A stretch of 64,000 nucleotides of DNA from Ectocarpus siliculosus (Eukaryota > Sar > Phaeophyceae > Ectocarpales > Ectocarpaceae). The translations under genes were made by a program, and so were the position numbers. The notes beneath the pieces are model-generated. The model had not been told where the DNA came from. It ran no database searches and worked only from the letters and a program-made list of their open reading frames with translations. Shown here piece by piece: positions 24,601-37,310 of the stretch. The stretch lies in assembly GCA_000310025.1 (NCBI GenBank), contig FN648136.1, forward strand, positions 67,513 through 131,512. Direction: 5' to 3'. Each line of letters opens with the position of its first letter. Position 1 is the first letter of the stretch.

Positions 24601-27600
24601 NNNNNNNNNNNNNNNNNNNNNNNNNNNNNNNNNNNNNNNNNNNNNNNNNNNNNNNNNNNNNNNNNNNNNNNNNNNNNNNNNNNNNCGTTCAGAACGGCGG
24701 GCGCTCTCTGTGGTGTATGAGGAAGACGCTGAAGCGTACGACGAGACCATGGTGGATGTGTGCGCATACATGGTGGGGGTCGATAGAGAACGCGTCATAT
24801 CGGTGTGGACGTCCTTTGGTCCTGACGGCGCCGCTGAGGACGCCGCCCGTCGGGGCTTGATGACGTCATCGAGGTGGGTATGCGTGTCTGCAATCTCTTG
24901 CTTGTTTTTTCGTCATAGCAGGTAGCAGGTAGCAGGTGCAAGTGTGGTTTATTTGTTTATTCTTGTCGTACTTCCAAGTGTATGGTACGTGGAGAAGGTG
25001 GAAGCTGCCACAACGATGGATGATTCATAGATGACATGGCCCGAAGAAGATGTGTGTGGCCTTGGTTTTTCGTTCCAAAGCGCCGGGGGGAGGGGGTGTC
25101 ATGCACCCGGGAGTTGGGAATTGGGCAGCATCTGGTTCATTTTTGGTTGGACGAAGCTGCGTTGCCAGTTGGTGTCAGCAACCACAGCTACGAAAAACAT
25201 GGTTTTCGTCCTGCCTGTCCATACTCAGCCTCGCCTTGTTGAACGTGCACAAGGTGGAAACAAGTGATCCTCTGTCTATAACAGCACTCGTTTCGAACTC
25301 AGCTACAGTACGTGCTGTTTGGTTGCCTATTGCCGGACTCCCTTTTAGCTTGATGCTAATAGTTGTTGTGTTACCTTGCGTTTGGTTTGCTTCATGTGTT
25401 TTGTATTTCAGCTCGCCCGTTTCCGGCCGTTACGCTTTCGAATGCCTCTTTCAATTCAACCCCAACAGCTCTTCCGACGAGGCTATCATGGCCACGCAGC
25501 TTACACCAGTGACTACCTGCGAGGTGCGTGTGACATGTTGTGGTGTGTTTCTTTCAAGTTGTGATGGTGCTGGCCCAATGCTGCTGTACAAGCAGCAGGT
25601 TTCGTCCGGTTTCCACTGTCATCTCTCTCTTGTTCTCGAGCTTAAGAAGCTGTTTTATTTAGCTTGGGGCGTGGTACGCTTTTTTTACCGGAGGCTCGGT
25701 TTGTTTGTTCCCTCCGGGGGGGAAACCGACCAGGATTGTTTTGTTTTGCTGTAGGGTTCCTTATTTGATATTCCGTTGTCGTGATGAAGTTCTTTTCGAC
25801 TTGAGAAACTTGAGCACCAGTCAATTCACCGCCAATATCTGAGGTGGTGCGCGGCTGGTTCTGAAACCATGAATGTATTCGAACGTTCATCAAGGAGTAT
25901 CGTAGCTGGTTTTGCTGTACCGCAGTTGTTCTTGGATCGCGGGGAGCACACCCTCCTTTTTCACTTCGGCTTGGTACTTGATTGGATACGATATCGTGTT
26001 TGGGTGTCATCGCTTATACGGCGGTGTCAGGTATCAAGCTCACGGGGCTCGTGAATCGAGGGCCTCGTCTTGCACAGAATAAAGAAGAGGCGTGACTCCG
26101 TCAAAAAATTCCTTGACTATCCCGCTTAACGAGCTCAATTAACTTAACAAGTTACAGGCATGGGCTAGGCAATTACTTGACTATCCCGCTTAACGAGCTT
26201 AATTAACTTAACAAGTTACGGACATGGGCTAGGCAAGAAGAAGCACGCTCGTCGTGTCCACCATACCCGTAGCATCATCAACGTAGCCCCCCCCCCGTGA
26301 GGACCCGTAGATGAGAAGCATTGCATAGTACCTCCTAAATATGACTTGGGATAAGGTGTTGCCCGCTCCTGGAGCGATGGTATCCGGCCGCCTATTAGAG
26401 TCACTGCCTCGCCCGAAAAGTCCCGGGGCGGCCGTGTGCTCAGTCCCGGGAAAATGGCGTTTGCGGCGCACAAGGCGGCCAAAATGAACCGGTGGAGTCG
26501 GGGTTTGCTATCATTGTTGATGGCTTTTCTCGATGAAACGGTGGGCGCAATCTAAAGCACGCCCGAGGGGGGCCCTTTTCGGCCTCGAATCTCGGGCCGT
26601 GTAAACCACGCCCGACATTGTTGGGTTTTTAGTTGTTGTTGTTACTGCTGTTGGCGAGTCGCGCAAGCTTAACTTCGAAGGGCCGCTGAGGTACACAGCG
26701 ACAATCAAGTTACGGGTCAAAGGACCGAATCCCCGGGGCGCAGCTCTTTTCCTGTGAGCAGTTCCTCTTGTTCGGCTTACGACAACCAACAGCAGGTGCC
26801 CGAACATGAATCGAGTATTTGGTTTCGTGTAATACTTGAAAGCGCTTGTTGCTATTGCTGTTGGTTCGGCCGGCTGCACAGGTGGACCTGAGCGGGGAGG
26901 GCGACACGAGATCGATGGCAGCCGCGACGATGGTGGACCGGTTGATGCAGCCCGAAAACTTCGTGCTCGCAATGGACGAGAACCAATTCGGGCCGGTCAA
27001 CGTCGTAGTCACTTCGGTAAGGCGAAAAAGATAGCCAGAACCGGACTACGTGAGAGGAAAGTTATTAAACATGGCAATTAGGTGGTCAATGAGTCATTGA
27101 TGGTGACAAAACAACAGAAGTAGTATTATATTAACAACGGAGAATGCCGCACAATGTTTATATGCACGGCGGCACAACCATGGTTGTCACGATGACGCCC
27201 ATCCCACCCTAGATGCACGCCGGCGCCTAACCCCCATCCACGACCATTGCTTCCCATTCAGTCCCAAAACATGTTTTCATGCTTCGTCCCAACGTCGTAC
27301 ACACGCAGATCTCTTTCTGGCAGAACGAGTGCCGAGACCAAACGTGTCCAGCGGGGGATGGATCGTACGCCTCCGTCTACCCGATAGCCGACACGTCGTC
27401 GAGCCAGAGTTCCGTCGTGGGGGAGGACACCACACGCGACAATGAGCTGAAGCTTCTCTGGTTTGCCGTGATCGCTGGCGCTCTGTTCCTGCTGGCGGTC
27501 TTGAGTTGGTGTGTCTTCTGTCTGTGCTGCGGGGTAAGTCGGGTGAACTGGCGCGTGGTGTCTCTTATTGGTTGTGCTGCTTGCTGGTGGCACTCTCTTT

Positions 27601-30600
27601 GGCGTTTCAAGTATTTATTCGAACGTTTTTGGTGCTTGAGAGTTTTTTGGTTCGTGGTTCGCCTTGACCCTTCGAGACTTTTCGAGAACATATTTCAGCC
27701 TTTTTGTTGTTTTGGCGGTTGGGTGAAAGACGGCAATGTCAGTCGCTCAACAACACCTGGGCCTATTTCCTCCGATACTCCATCGCGTTCGCTTTCAGCT
27801 CAACGACGCCCCCCCGCCCCCCGCCCCCGCGCCGTCTACGCAGGGCCCGACCAAATGGCGCAAGTCCAAGCCCGCCGAGTCAGAGCGGTACTCTGTCAAG
27901 TCTCCCCCGAACACCAAGGACGGCGGCGGGGCCGGCCTCGCCGTGCTCTCACCGCAACGGTACGAACGGTCGGCGACTGCGACATCCCCCATCCCCGACG
28001 GAAGCAGCCCTAGCTGCCTGTCCCCCGGTCGTTCGCCGGTGCCGCCGCAGGCGGGACCAAGGCCGAAGCACTCTGGCCGGAAGCGCACCCCCCCGCCTAG
28101 GCTGTCGACCTCCCCCGGCCGGGGGGGAGACGTGCCTGTGGAGCCCCCGTCGCCCGGGGAGGCGGACTGGCGGCACAAGTTCGGTCTCGGTCCTCTGAGG
28201 TATCAAAAGGTTTTGGGTATGTGTTGCATTGCGTCATCATGTTGTAGTCACCATCTTGCACGCGCCGGGTGCGGGTTGCCACTGTGACGAGCTGTCTGTG
28301 GTTTGTGGGTGATTTGTGTACTTCTGGCGTGATGAGTGGGTGGTTAGCAGGGTTGCCTGATCTGTAGCTCTCAGGTGTGGGTTTAATTAATTGACTGCCT
28401 TTTGGGCGTCTAGTGCTTCTTGTCAGGGGTACCCATCTTCCCCCTCTGGCCCTCGATTGCCACTCACTACTGCTGTACTGCTGACAAGGTAGGCAAATTT
28501 AGAGCAATTGCTGATGGACACATTGAATCGATCTCTCTGCCCCCCCCCCCCCCCTCCTGTTGCCCGTATAACTGCGTTTCAGGGACTACACCTACCGCAG
28601 CGCACCCATATCCCCCCGACGGTCTCCCCTCTCTGTGGGATCTGCGTCACAGTCGGCTGGCGAGCCTTTCTACACGAGCTACCAGGACCATGTGGTGGCG
28701 GCGGCAGACGGGAGCATGGGCGGGAAGGTCGGATTAACGCCGCTTGCGGACGACGCCAGCGCCGCCATGGAAAGCCAGGTGACCAACGAACGAAAAACAG
28801 GGGGGGGTTGTAGCAGCAGCATGTGTTCCGTGTTTCTTTGTTGGGGTTCGGGTGTCTTCCGGCTTGGATAAGCGCGGCGAGATTGGATTGGCTGTGGTGA
28901 ATGTTGTTCCGCTCGTTTGCTGCATGGATCATGGCTGGTGGTGGCAGCACACATTTATTTAAACGTTTTACAGCAGTACCTTATTTCATTTAAGCGTTCT
29001 CCCCGTGTGCCAGCCTGTGAACGAAGGACGCACAACACGTTTAAAGAAAGCCCCCCCCAAGGCGATTGAAGCCTTAGAGACTCCATCCGTAGTGCGAAAG
29101 ACAGCCACAACAACATCCGAAACAGGATAGTGACGCGTCTGCTTGTCGGATCATGATCGGATCGTGCGATGATGGTGTGTACCTAACCTTTCTCGCCCTG
29201 CCCCCCCCCCGCCTGCTGTGTTGTTTATTCACCACTTGCCCCGGCAGGTTCATTGGCACGTGTCGGACGAAGTAGACGCCAGCGTGCAGCACAACAACGA
29301 CCCCGTGGTGCGGTCATCTTTGGCCAAGGCCGGGACGGTGATCGCGAACGCTATCACTTCGCCTCGCAAGGTGAACGGAATGGATTGAGACAACCGTAAA
29401 ACCGCTAGACCTGCGGGGGGGGCTCGATTTGCTCCTCGTCTTTATATTTTATTGCCTGCGTGGTACTGGTGCTTTTCAGGGCTCTGGCTGTGCCCAGCAA
29501 TTCCACCGGCGCTACACAGGGCCATTGGCGTTATTCAACGGGTGTTTTTGAGGGCCCACCACAAGAAACGGTGAAATGGTGGTATCTAATAGATTGTTCC
29601 GGCACTTTTTCGCAGGTTCATTCCCCGTTTTAAGAAGTTGTGTTTCTCTTCGTCGTTCGCGGAATTTCGGGAAGTGCCTCGTGCGGGGAGCCGGTAAACC
29701 ATGGCAACGGGTGCTCCGGAAGCGATGGGTTCTTGGTGGTAGTCAACCGCTGTCGCTGTCGGGTGCATAGTCGTCGTGTCCTGGGACCCTCTGTTGTACT
29801 CACTCTACCACTGACCCTCTCGTGTAGGGGTTGAAAAGGTGTTGGAGGCAAGGTACTGAGAAACTGCACAGCCGAAGTGGTAACGTCTCGTCACCCTGAG
29901 CGTTTATGCCACCGTGTAGGCACGTTGGGTTAGGTTGCGCTTTAAAGCACGGGCTGGGCCTAGCTAGATATGTAGCTGCAGCCACCCCATCATCTCCGCG
30001 GCCTGCACGTCGGACGTTGTTGGACCGGATTTCTCACCCACGCCTGCCTGACCCTCACCACGACACGAACGACCCGACCCGATACGATATTATCGATGCC
30101 CCCAGGAGCTCAACCGCCTGAAAGAAGCGCTCAACAGGCCGTCGCGGCTGCAGGCGTGCCACTCGACAAGCCCGACCGTCACGGCCTCCAGCGCCGACCC
30201 CAGCTCCATGCCCGGCTTCTTCGGCAGCGAGGGCGGCTTCAGCCCGGGGGGCAACAACAACGCCTTCGGCGGCAGCAGCAGCGGCAACCTCAACGCGCGC
30301 GCGAGTTCTCCTATCTACGAGATCGACCTGGAGGCTGACGAGAACGGCGGCGCTGCTGCGTCTGCTGCTGCTGCTGCTGCTTCCGCGGCCGGAAGGGGGC
30401 TCGCGGACGGCGGTGCGTCCGAGGGCGGGGGCGCTGCGGATGGTAGCACCACCCCCAGAAGGGGCCGTGCGGGAAGTGCTTCGTTCGGCACGACCGGCGA
30501 AGACCCGGACGTGCCCACGCCGCTCAGGACCCACAAGGCCGGGCGAAACATGTTCGCGAAGGCCCCGGGGTCTTCCTCGAAGTCGCGTGGGGGCAGGGGG

Positions 30601-33600
30601 GCAGGAGGAAGCTCCCACGGGGCAACGACCCCCACGTCTCCGTCCAACAGATCGACGTGCACCGATCGGTCTGGGGGCGGCGGCGGCGACGGCGGTGAGG
30701 GGGTAGAGGGGGGGTTCTCGGTGTTGGCGACGGCGGCGGCGTTTGCTGAGGTGAGGGTGGGAGTGGAGTCGCCGACTGGTCGCGCCGTGCGTGCGCTTGC
30801 CGCCGGCGGCGGCGGCGACTCTGACAAGAGCGTTGTCGCTGACAAGAGCGGCGACAGCGTCGTGTCCGACGAAGGGCCTCCGGGGATGCCGTCCCTCCCC
30901 GCCGCCAATCACGGCGAAACCTCTGGGAAACCCTATGATGTCTCGAGAACGGCCGCGGCCGCTGCAGTCGCGGCCGGGGCCGTCGCCGCCGCGAAGGCGT
31001 ACGACATTCGCGAGAAGCCCGACGGAGAAGAAGACACCGGTGAGGGTGCTGACCTCGCCCTTTCCCCTCGCGGTGCCCCTCCTCCTGCACCTTTCGGGGG
31101 CATGCTTTCTGGCTTCGGGTGTATGGCGCCCCAGCTTTCTCCGGGGAAGGGGGCCGCGCGTCTGTCGCCGAGGGCCGGCAGCCGTCTGCCGGAGATCGAC
31201 GACGATGACAGCAGCTTGGCCGAGGAGGAGGAGGAGATGGAGGAGAACGAGGAAGTCGCCGGGAGACGTGCGCCTGGGAGTTGCTCGCCCCTTTCGCGGC
31301 CGCAGCTCAACTCCGGGCCTGATGACGGCCGCGGCGAGCGTGTCGGCCAGGGGGAAGCATCGGCGTCTGCGGTGTCCCTCGAGAAGGCGCTCGATCTGTC
31401 TCGCTCGCGGACGATGACCCCCGAACTCAAGCCGATCGCCGAGATGGCGGACAGCGGGTCCTTCACCGATTCGGAGGCCGGCAGCGACGTGAGCTCGTGC
31501 TTGTCGTCCATGAGCGGCAGGAGCGGGTACCGGGTCCCCCGCGACCCGGCCGCTCTCCTCGCGGCGGCGATGGAGAAGGCCGGCCAGGTAGCGGCGATCC
31601 CCCCGCCGTCCTCCGGGAGCCACGGCAGGTCTCTCAGCTCGGTGCAAGAGGTCCCGATGGAAGGCGTCCCGCTGCCCGGGCTTGCTACCCCCGAGATTGA
31701 CGATGAGTGCGACCTCAAGGTCCACTGCAGTACCTGGGATTCCGGGAGCACGACCGCCTCGACGGTGTCCCCCTTGAGGGCGGCGGCTTCTACGGTAGAG
31801 GTTGACACGACGGTTGTGCCGATACCGTCGCCGGCTCAGCGTCCCGAGAGCAGCGATGAGTCCGGCGAGGCGACGGAGGAGGAGGAGGAGGAGGAGGAGG
31901 AGGAGGAGGAGGAGGAGGAGGAGGAGGAGGAGGAAGGCTTGGAGGCGGAACAAGCGGCGCCGAGAGCTGCGGGCCACGCACGGGGGTTCCCGTCGCCAGC
32001 CAGGAGCAGGAAGGAAGAAGAAGACGAAGTGGAGGAGCACAGGGCCTGGGAAGAGGCGATGCAGCAGAGCGAGAAGACGGCGCTGGCGATGCCGGGCACT
32101 GCTGTGTGTGATGATGATGTTATCCCGGCGTTGGCAAGCCCTTCGCCTGCTGCCGCCCGCGCCGGAACTGCGGGCCAGGCGTCGGCGGCATCGGCATCGG
32201 GCGCGGCCGGTTCTTGTCAGGATGAGTCGTCGGTTGGAGAGGACGCGGACAAGCCCCCCGCGTTCTCTCTGAAGAACGCTCTGTCGGCGTTCCTCGGCCG
32301 TAAGGATAACGGCGGTATTGTGGCACCGGCCGATTCCGTCGATCAAGAGGAAGAGGAAGAAGGCGACGAGGAACAGGAAGAGGGAGAGGAGGAAGAAGCG
32401 GAAGAGGAAGAGGCCATCGGTACCGTTACGATCGATGCCGCAGACGACTCTTCTCCCCCCGACTTCGCCAGGTCTCCCGAGTCCCACACGCTGGACATGT
32501 GGCCCGAAGCCATCGGCGAAACGCAGTCGAAGTCATCGCTCGACGAAGGGTTCGTGGACGTGAAGATCTCGCACGTGGCGATGGAGGAGGAGGACGACGA
32601 CGACGACACCGATGACGAGGCCATGTTACTCCAGGAACCGGCTCAAGGCCCTGCCGCCGACACCCCCACGCTCGTGATCCAGACTGAAGAAGCCGGTGAG
32701 TCTCCCTCCTTCCGTCTTCCATGATGTGCTGTTTTCTTGCTGTTCTTGGTTGGTTCTTTTTGCGCGCCCAAAAGCTAGGGCCTCCGCGGGCGGGGGGTAT
32801 GAGTGTGTTTGTACCGTTGTAGGTCTCCAAGGGGATGGCTGCTTCACGCGCATGAGTTTTGGTTGCTGTCAGGCGGTCTACATACCCGGGTGTGGTATGA
32901 CCCCGCCGTGTCGAAGATGTGTAGGAGAGAGTGGTCGTTGGTGAATAGCGCTGGACGGGTGCCCAGCATTTGGCCGGCCGAATCCCTTCATCACTTTGAA
33001 CCGCTTTATACAGCGACCAACCACTGCTGTGCATGGTTTTACGCTGTCGTGTGGTACACGCGAGATCAAGTTTTCAAACGTGTCTGTTTTTTGCCAGAGT
33101 TTCTGTAACTCTCACGTTCGTGCAGTAGGCGGTGGCTCGTCGCTGCGTTGTCTTCGCACTTGGAACAACAACAATCAGCAACATCTGGAAGCATTGTTGT
33201 TGTAGTCAGCTCCGTCTCAACCAGCCCCTTCCTCCCGCCTTTCTTACGCTGCCACAGACGCGTCCTTGAAGCCTGGGCAGACCCCGTTCTCGAGGGCAGC
33301 GATGAACCTGCAGAGTCCCGGGCCCGACTCCCCTAGGGCGCTCCAGGGGGTTCCAATGCCGGCCTTGCCAATGCCACCGTCTCCCTCGATGCCCAAGGCA
33401 CCCATGACCCTTCAAACCCCGAAGACAGCGGTAAACTCGCGCCACATCTCTGACGCGAGCCCGATGTACGACCGGGAGACCATCGCCAGGGCAATGGTGA
33501 GAGACGGTGCCGCGCGGGGAAATGCGCTCACGGAGAGGGACGAACGCCCTCTTGGGTCGCATCAGTACTGGTGTACCGGTGGTAGGACCTACGGTTTAAG

Positions 33601-34326
33601 GGACGGCCCGGACAAGCCGAGGACACTCTCTCTCTCTAAATTCCGCTCTTCTTCATTACCGTAGGATGTTGTATTGTAATAATAGTATACTTCGGAAGTA
33701 CTAGAAGCATGTTTTTCATGGCCGCGACAACAAGCCACTTTTGCTCTCCGTATGTTCCCCCAAACAGTCCCTCTTGAGCCGTAGCCGCTGCTGTGGGTTA
33801 TTTGGTGTTGTTCCGGCGGAGATAGCAAGCACCACCATCGAATCTTGACACTCACCACGCATTTATTTGCCCAATACATGTTTTATCTATAATAGTGTGT
33901 CGATCGGTTACGGGTGTCATCGAAGGCACCCTAACCCTTGACGGCTCTGGTCTATTCATTGCACAGCTAGTCCGCCAGCTCTCAACACAAGACGCCCGTG
34001 TCGACCTCCCAAAGGTGATGGTGACGGATGTTTTAATATCCGATCAATTGGGGGTCGCGACCTTTATCCCTATCTCATCACCTACCGCCCACCCTCCCTC
34101 GTTACGTATCCGAATGTCTCGGGCGCAGGCACAGGCGGACGAAGAGCAAGACGGCGACAGCGACATCGTGGTGTCCAGGGTGGAGTGGCCGAGCGAGAGG
34201 CGGATTAACTCGTACACCGACAGCAGCGTTAGCGGCATGAGCGAGATGACCAGCAGCAGTGGCAGCGGCAGCGGAGGGGACGGCGGCGACGGCAACGCCA
34301 ACAAGAAGGCCGGCCACGGGTTCTAA
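18648..34326 (+). CDS. Giant mucin-like type I membrane protein, about 2,318 aa, 16 exons
   Basis: Exons: 18648-18779, 20211-20385, 21031-21166, 21370-21471, 21567-23473, 24028-24138, 24693-24873, 25412-25523, 26882-27016, 27309-27533, 27799-28199, 28583-28778, 29248-29370, 30106-32695, 33258-33496, 34135-34326. All phases close with no stop. The start has a good context (GCCATGG) and opens a signal peptide (LVLLLGLLVGLPAPG). The ectodomain has a Cys-containing part (DLCGYCDTYNNGSFNP), a Pro/Thr/Ala repeat stalk (about residues 230-725), an acidic Ser/Asp linker, then a folded-looking region (770-1045; DVCAYMVGVDRERV, NFVLAMDENQFGPVNVVVTS). The helix LLWFAVIAGALFLLAVL (about 1049-1065) crosses the membrane and is followed by Cys-rich CVFCLCC. 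The 1,250-residue tail is disordered, Ser/Ala/Glu-rich, with a Glu run near 1905-1922. It is a cell-surface protein of unknown function; receptor or wall-anchor roles are only inference. Confidence 0.8.
21718..23200 (+). repeat. Coding tandem repeats of the mucin-like stalk
   Basis: Roughly 20-22-residue units of the form TAAPTEMATDPSLEAATPAP repeat over about 1.5 kb in exon 5. Larger blocks are nearly identical in DNA: about 230 bases around 22010-22240 recur around 22755-22985, and again in part from about 22980. This points to recent expansion by unequal exchange. Thr/Ser/Pro density fits heavy O-glycosylation. Confidence 0.9.
24586..24685. other. Assembly gap (100 N) in intron 6 of the membrane-protein gene
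   Basis: The gap follows a run of about 22 C. Exon 6 ends in phase 1 at 24138, and the acceptor TTCAG just after the gap restores that phase, so no exon needs to be missing. Confidence 0.95.
26112..26236. repeat. Two-copy 64-bp tandem repeat in an intron
   Basis: CTTGACTATCCCGCTTAACG starts at 26112 and again at 26176; the copies differ at a few bases. It lies in intron 8 of the membrane-protein gene. Confidence 0.95.
31876..31938 (+). repeat. GAG/GGA microsatellite encoding a Glu run
   Basis: About 20 consecutive Glu codons within exon 14 of the membrane-protein gene, in the cytoplasmic tail. Its length is likely polymorphic; other acidic clusters lie near 31215-31260, 32340-32420 and 32580-32625. 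Confidence 0.95.
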
Positions 34327-36420
34327 GGCTTGATTGATGTTGAGAAGGAAGACGACGGTAGAATGTTAAGCAAAGGCTGGTTCGCATGGCGGTAGTATGC
34401 TGCCGTGTGGGAGGTATGGTGGGGGGGATACCACTCACTGTTGACATACAGATATTATGGTTGTTTGCGGACGTCCGCCTCTCAAGGAGACCGGCAACAG
34501 GAAGTGCTGCTGTGGTTATTGGGCTGGTGATGCTCAGTCTGGGGGGGGGGAAGTGTACGTGTATTAACCAGGCCCTCGCCGGATGCATTCATCCTCCGTC
34601 TTTCTATGAAGCTCGTCGTTTTGTCAATGAAGCGGTACCGTTGTGAAAGGGGTAGACTACTTGTAGGGCGAATACATGTTTGATTGTTCGCGGGCGGGTG
34701 CATGTGTAGGATCGGAACATCTTTCGGATGTGGCTGGACGATTTTATGTCATGGGCGGGGTGGATGGATGCACTCTGGCACTGGACTGTCAATCGCGGAG
34801 AGAGCCTCCGCCATCTCCGCTGGACGAAAGGCGGCGAATCGTATTATTTATAGTCTGGACCCTTTACGTATTATGTCCAACGAGTACATACCTCAAGCGC
34901 AAGAATAGGACGCCTCGGTGAAAAAATGTGTTTCTTTATCGGTTGACTGAGATTCATACTTCTGTAGTTTTTTTTTTAAGTGAGTGTTGTTTGGTTAGGT
35001 GGCCTTGGGTGTTCCATGTGTGAACGCTTTTCAGCAGAAGCTGTTGAACAAGGGCACAATGAATTGGGGGGCAAATCATTTTGTCTGCTACGTTCTAAAT
35101 ACGTGGCTTGATCTATGGCGACGCGTCCTAAAAGGGATGATCGTTTGCTTCGGTCTTGCTGGCAGAGATTGGATTTGGGGCACGCAGGCGTACTTTTCTG
35201 GTTTCATTTGAGGTCATTCATCATCCTCGCAGTTACCATACGTCTATATATGTACGGTCGGTCTTATTTTGCCGCGTTGGGGTGGGATGGAGCTACTTGA
35301 TATTCCCTGTAGCAGCGGAAGATCGAAATCCTGCATGAGACGCAGGTGTAGCGTCTTCTGTTGCGTACCAATAGACCACAGCACGTTGCTGCACGGGTGA
35401 TGTTCGTTGTACTACATGAAATGTAGAAACCTGCGTAGCGGCGTTTTCTCCTATTTTTCATTACTTATCTACCATTGAGATGTCTTGGGCGGTGTTGTTG
35501 GACCACATTGTCTTCGACGTGCGGGGGCTACCTGCTTGGTCGGGTTGGGTGGGTGTGTATAGTTGCATCCTGGTGCCCTGCGCGGAAAACGCATATTTTT
35601 CCTGTTGTGTTCCAAGTCCCAAGACTTGGACGAATATTTTCCAGTAAGGACTGGGTGACTCTTGACTTCTTCCTTCCCGTTGGTTTGGGGAGCGAGATGC
35701 AGGGAGCGCAGTTCTAGGTGTGTTCCCGCTCGGTGCTATTCTTGATACACTGCTGCTGCTGTGGTCCTTCCGGACCGTTTTCTTTAGACGATGTTGTTGA
35801 ATAGTACGTGTACATCTTGGGGTTGATTTCACTGCATGTTGCTCCTATTGTCTGTGTGTTGTTGGCTTACCAGGACAAATACATGGATGGATGCGTTCGT
35901 TCGGAGTAGTAGGTAGTAGTGTAGGTGTTAATGTGACTTGGCGGTCACGGAACACTGTCTGTAAACAGACGCAGCGTCGTGGAAAGAAAAGTTGTTGGTG
36001 ACTCGGGTAATTTGGGTGGTGCTGATGCCAGGGAGGAGCAGCCGTTCATAAGTAGAACAACAACAAAACGTTATCAATCAATGCATTAAGGAATGATAAA
36101 AACACACACAGAAAGACTACCCATTCGAGACATACCCACAGTGCATGCACGTTTTCTTGGTAGGCATGAAGTATATTCTTGCTGGTCCAATCCCCAGAGT
36201 CTTCTTGTGTCGCTGGAGGAGACCAAATGCATGCCGCCTCTAGCTGTTCTGCTCGGCAAGTATCATTCATTGGGCGAGTGATTGAATCTTCACCGCGAAG
36301 TAAGTGGTCATCACACCTATCTGTCTAATGATATTCCCCCTTGATTCGTTCCTTCCGGTCTGATTCAGGCCGGTGCTCGTTCGATGTTCGACTAATAGGC
36401 ATTTGTACAACATGCCAACA
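34327..36420. other. 3' UTR and intergenic
   Basis: Follows the TAA of the membrane-protein gene. Frames here are short and have no splice context or known domain. Part is presumably its 3' UTR; the rest shows nothing recognisable. Confidence 0.45.
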
Positions 36421-36911
36421 TTTCTCAAGCGACGTGTCTAAATCCCCCCCCGGGGGGGATTAGGGTCTAAATACCCCCCCGTCTGTATCTCCACCCACAA
36501 GGCGTCTATCGAGCCAGGACATGCACGGCTGTGTTGCTGTGTTGTGGGGCTATCGCGAGATTCATCGTACAGCGGAAACGGTTCAGGTTTGGTACATCCG
36601 TGGCTGGTGATGATGGGCAAAATATATCTGTTGCCCCAACCTGCCCCCCGGGGGGGGATTAGTCTTTCTAGTGTCTACATACCCCCCCGTCTGTATCTCT
36701 GCCCACAAGGCACCAATCGAGCCAGGACATGGACGGCTGTGTTGTTGTGTTGTGGGGCTACCGCGAGATACATCGTACGGCAGAAACGGTTCAGGTTTGG
36801 TGCAGCCATGGCTGATGATGGGCAAAACATATACACATATCCGTTGCCCCAACCTGCCCCCCGGGGGGGGAGTAGTGTAGTGTCACACCCCCCTCTGGTT
36901 TGTCTCTCCCC

Positions 36912-37011
36912 NNNNNNNNNNNNNNNNNNNNNNNNNNNNNNNNNNNNNNNNNNNNNNNNNNNNNNNNNNNNNNNNNNNNNNNNNNNNNNNNNNNNNNNNN
37001 NNNNNNNNNNN
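36912..37011. other. Assembly gap (100 N) inside the satellite array
   Basis: A run of 100 N at the point where the repeat units switch direction. Confidence 0.99.
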
Positions 37012-37310
37012 TTTTTTTCCCCCGGGCGGCTTAACCCCCCCCGGGGGGGAGGGGAACCCCCCTTTTTTTTGGGGGGGTAAAAAAAAAACCTTTCCTCCCC
37101 CCCCCCGGGGTTTTTTTTCCACAAAAGTTTTTGTTGCCCCCGGGACTTCTCCATTGGTTTTTTTTCGGGGGGGGGTTCCCTTTGCCCCCTTCTTTGCCCA
37201 AAGGGGGGTGGCCAGAGGGTTTCTTTTGGGGGGGAAAACCCCCCCCGGGGGGTAAAACTCGGGTTGGTGTTGCTCCGCGGGGGGGGTGGGGGGGGGGGGG
37301 GATATGTCTA
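37012..37310. other. Probable low-quality sequence next to the gap
   Basis: About 300 bases made almost only of homopolymer blocks of C, G, T and A, unlike anything else in the window. It looks like the poor tail of a sequencing read through the palindrome, so its base order should not be trusted. Confidence 0.7.

Noticed and set aside
30055-32487. An 810-codon open frame on the minus strand
   Set aside because: It is antisense to exon 14 of the membrane-protein gene. High GC and repeated Ser/Ala/Glu codons on the + strand leave this frame without stops; it has Arg/Leu-rich nonsense composition and no splice context.
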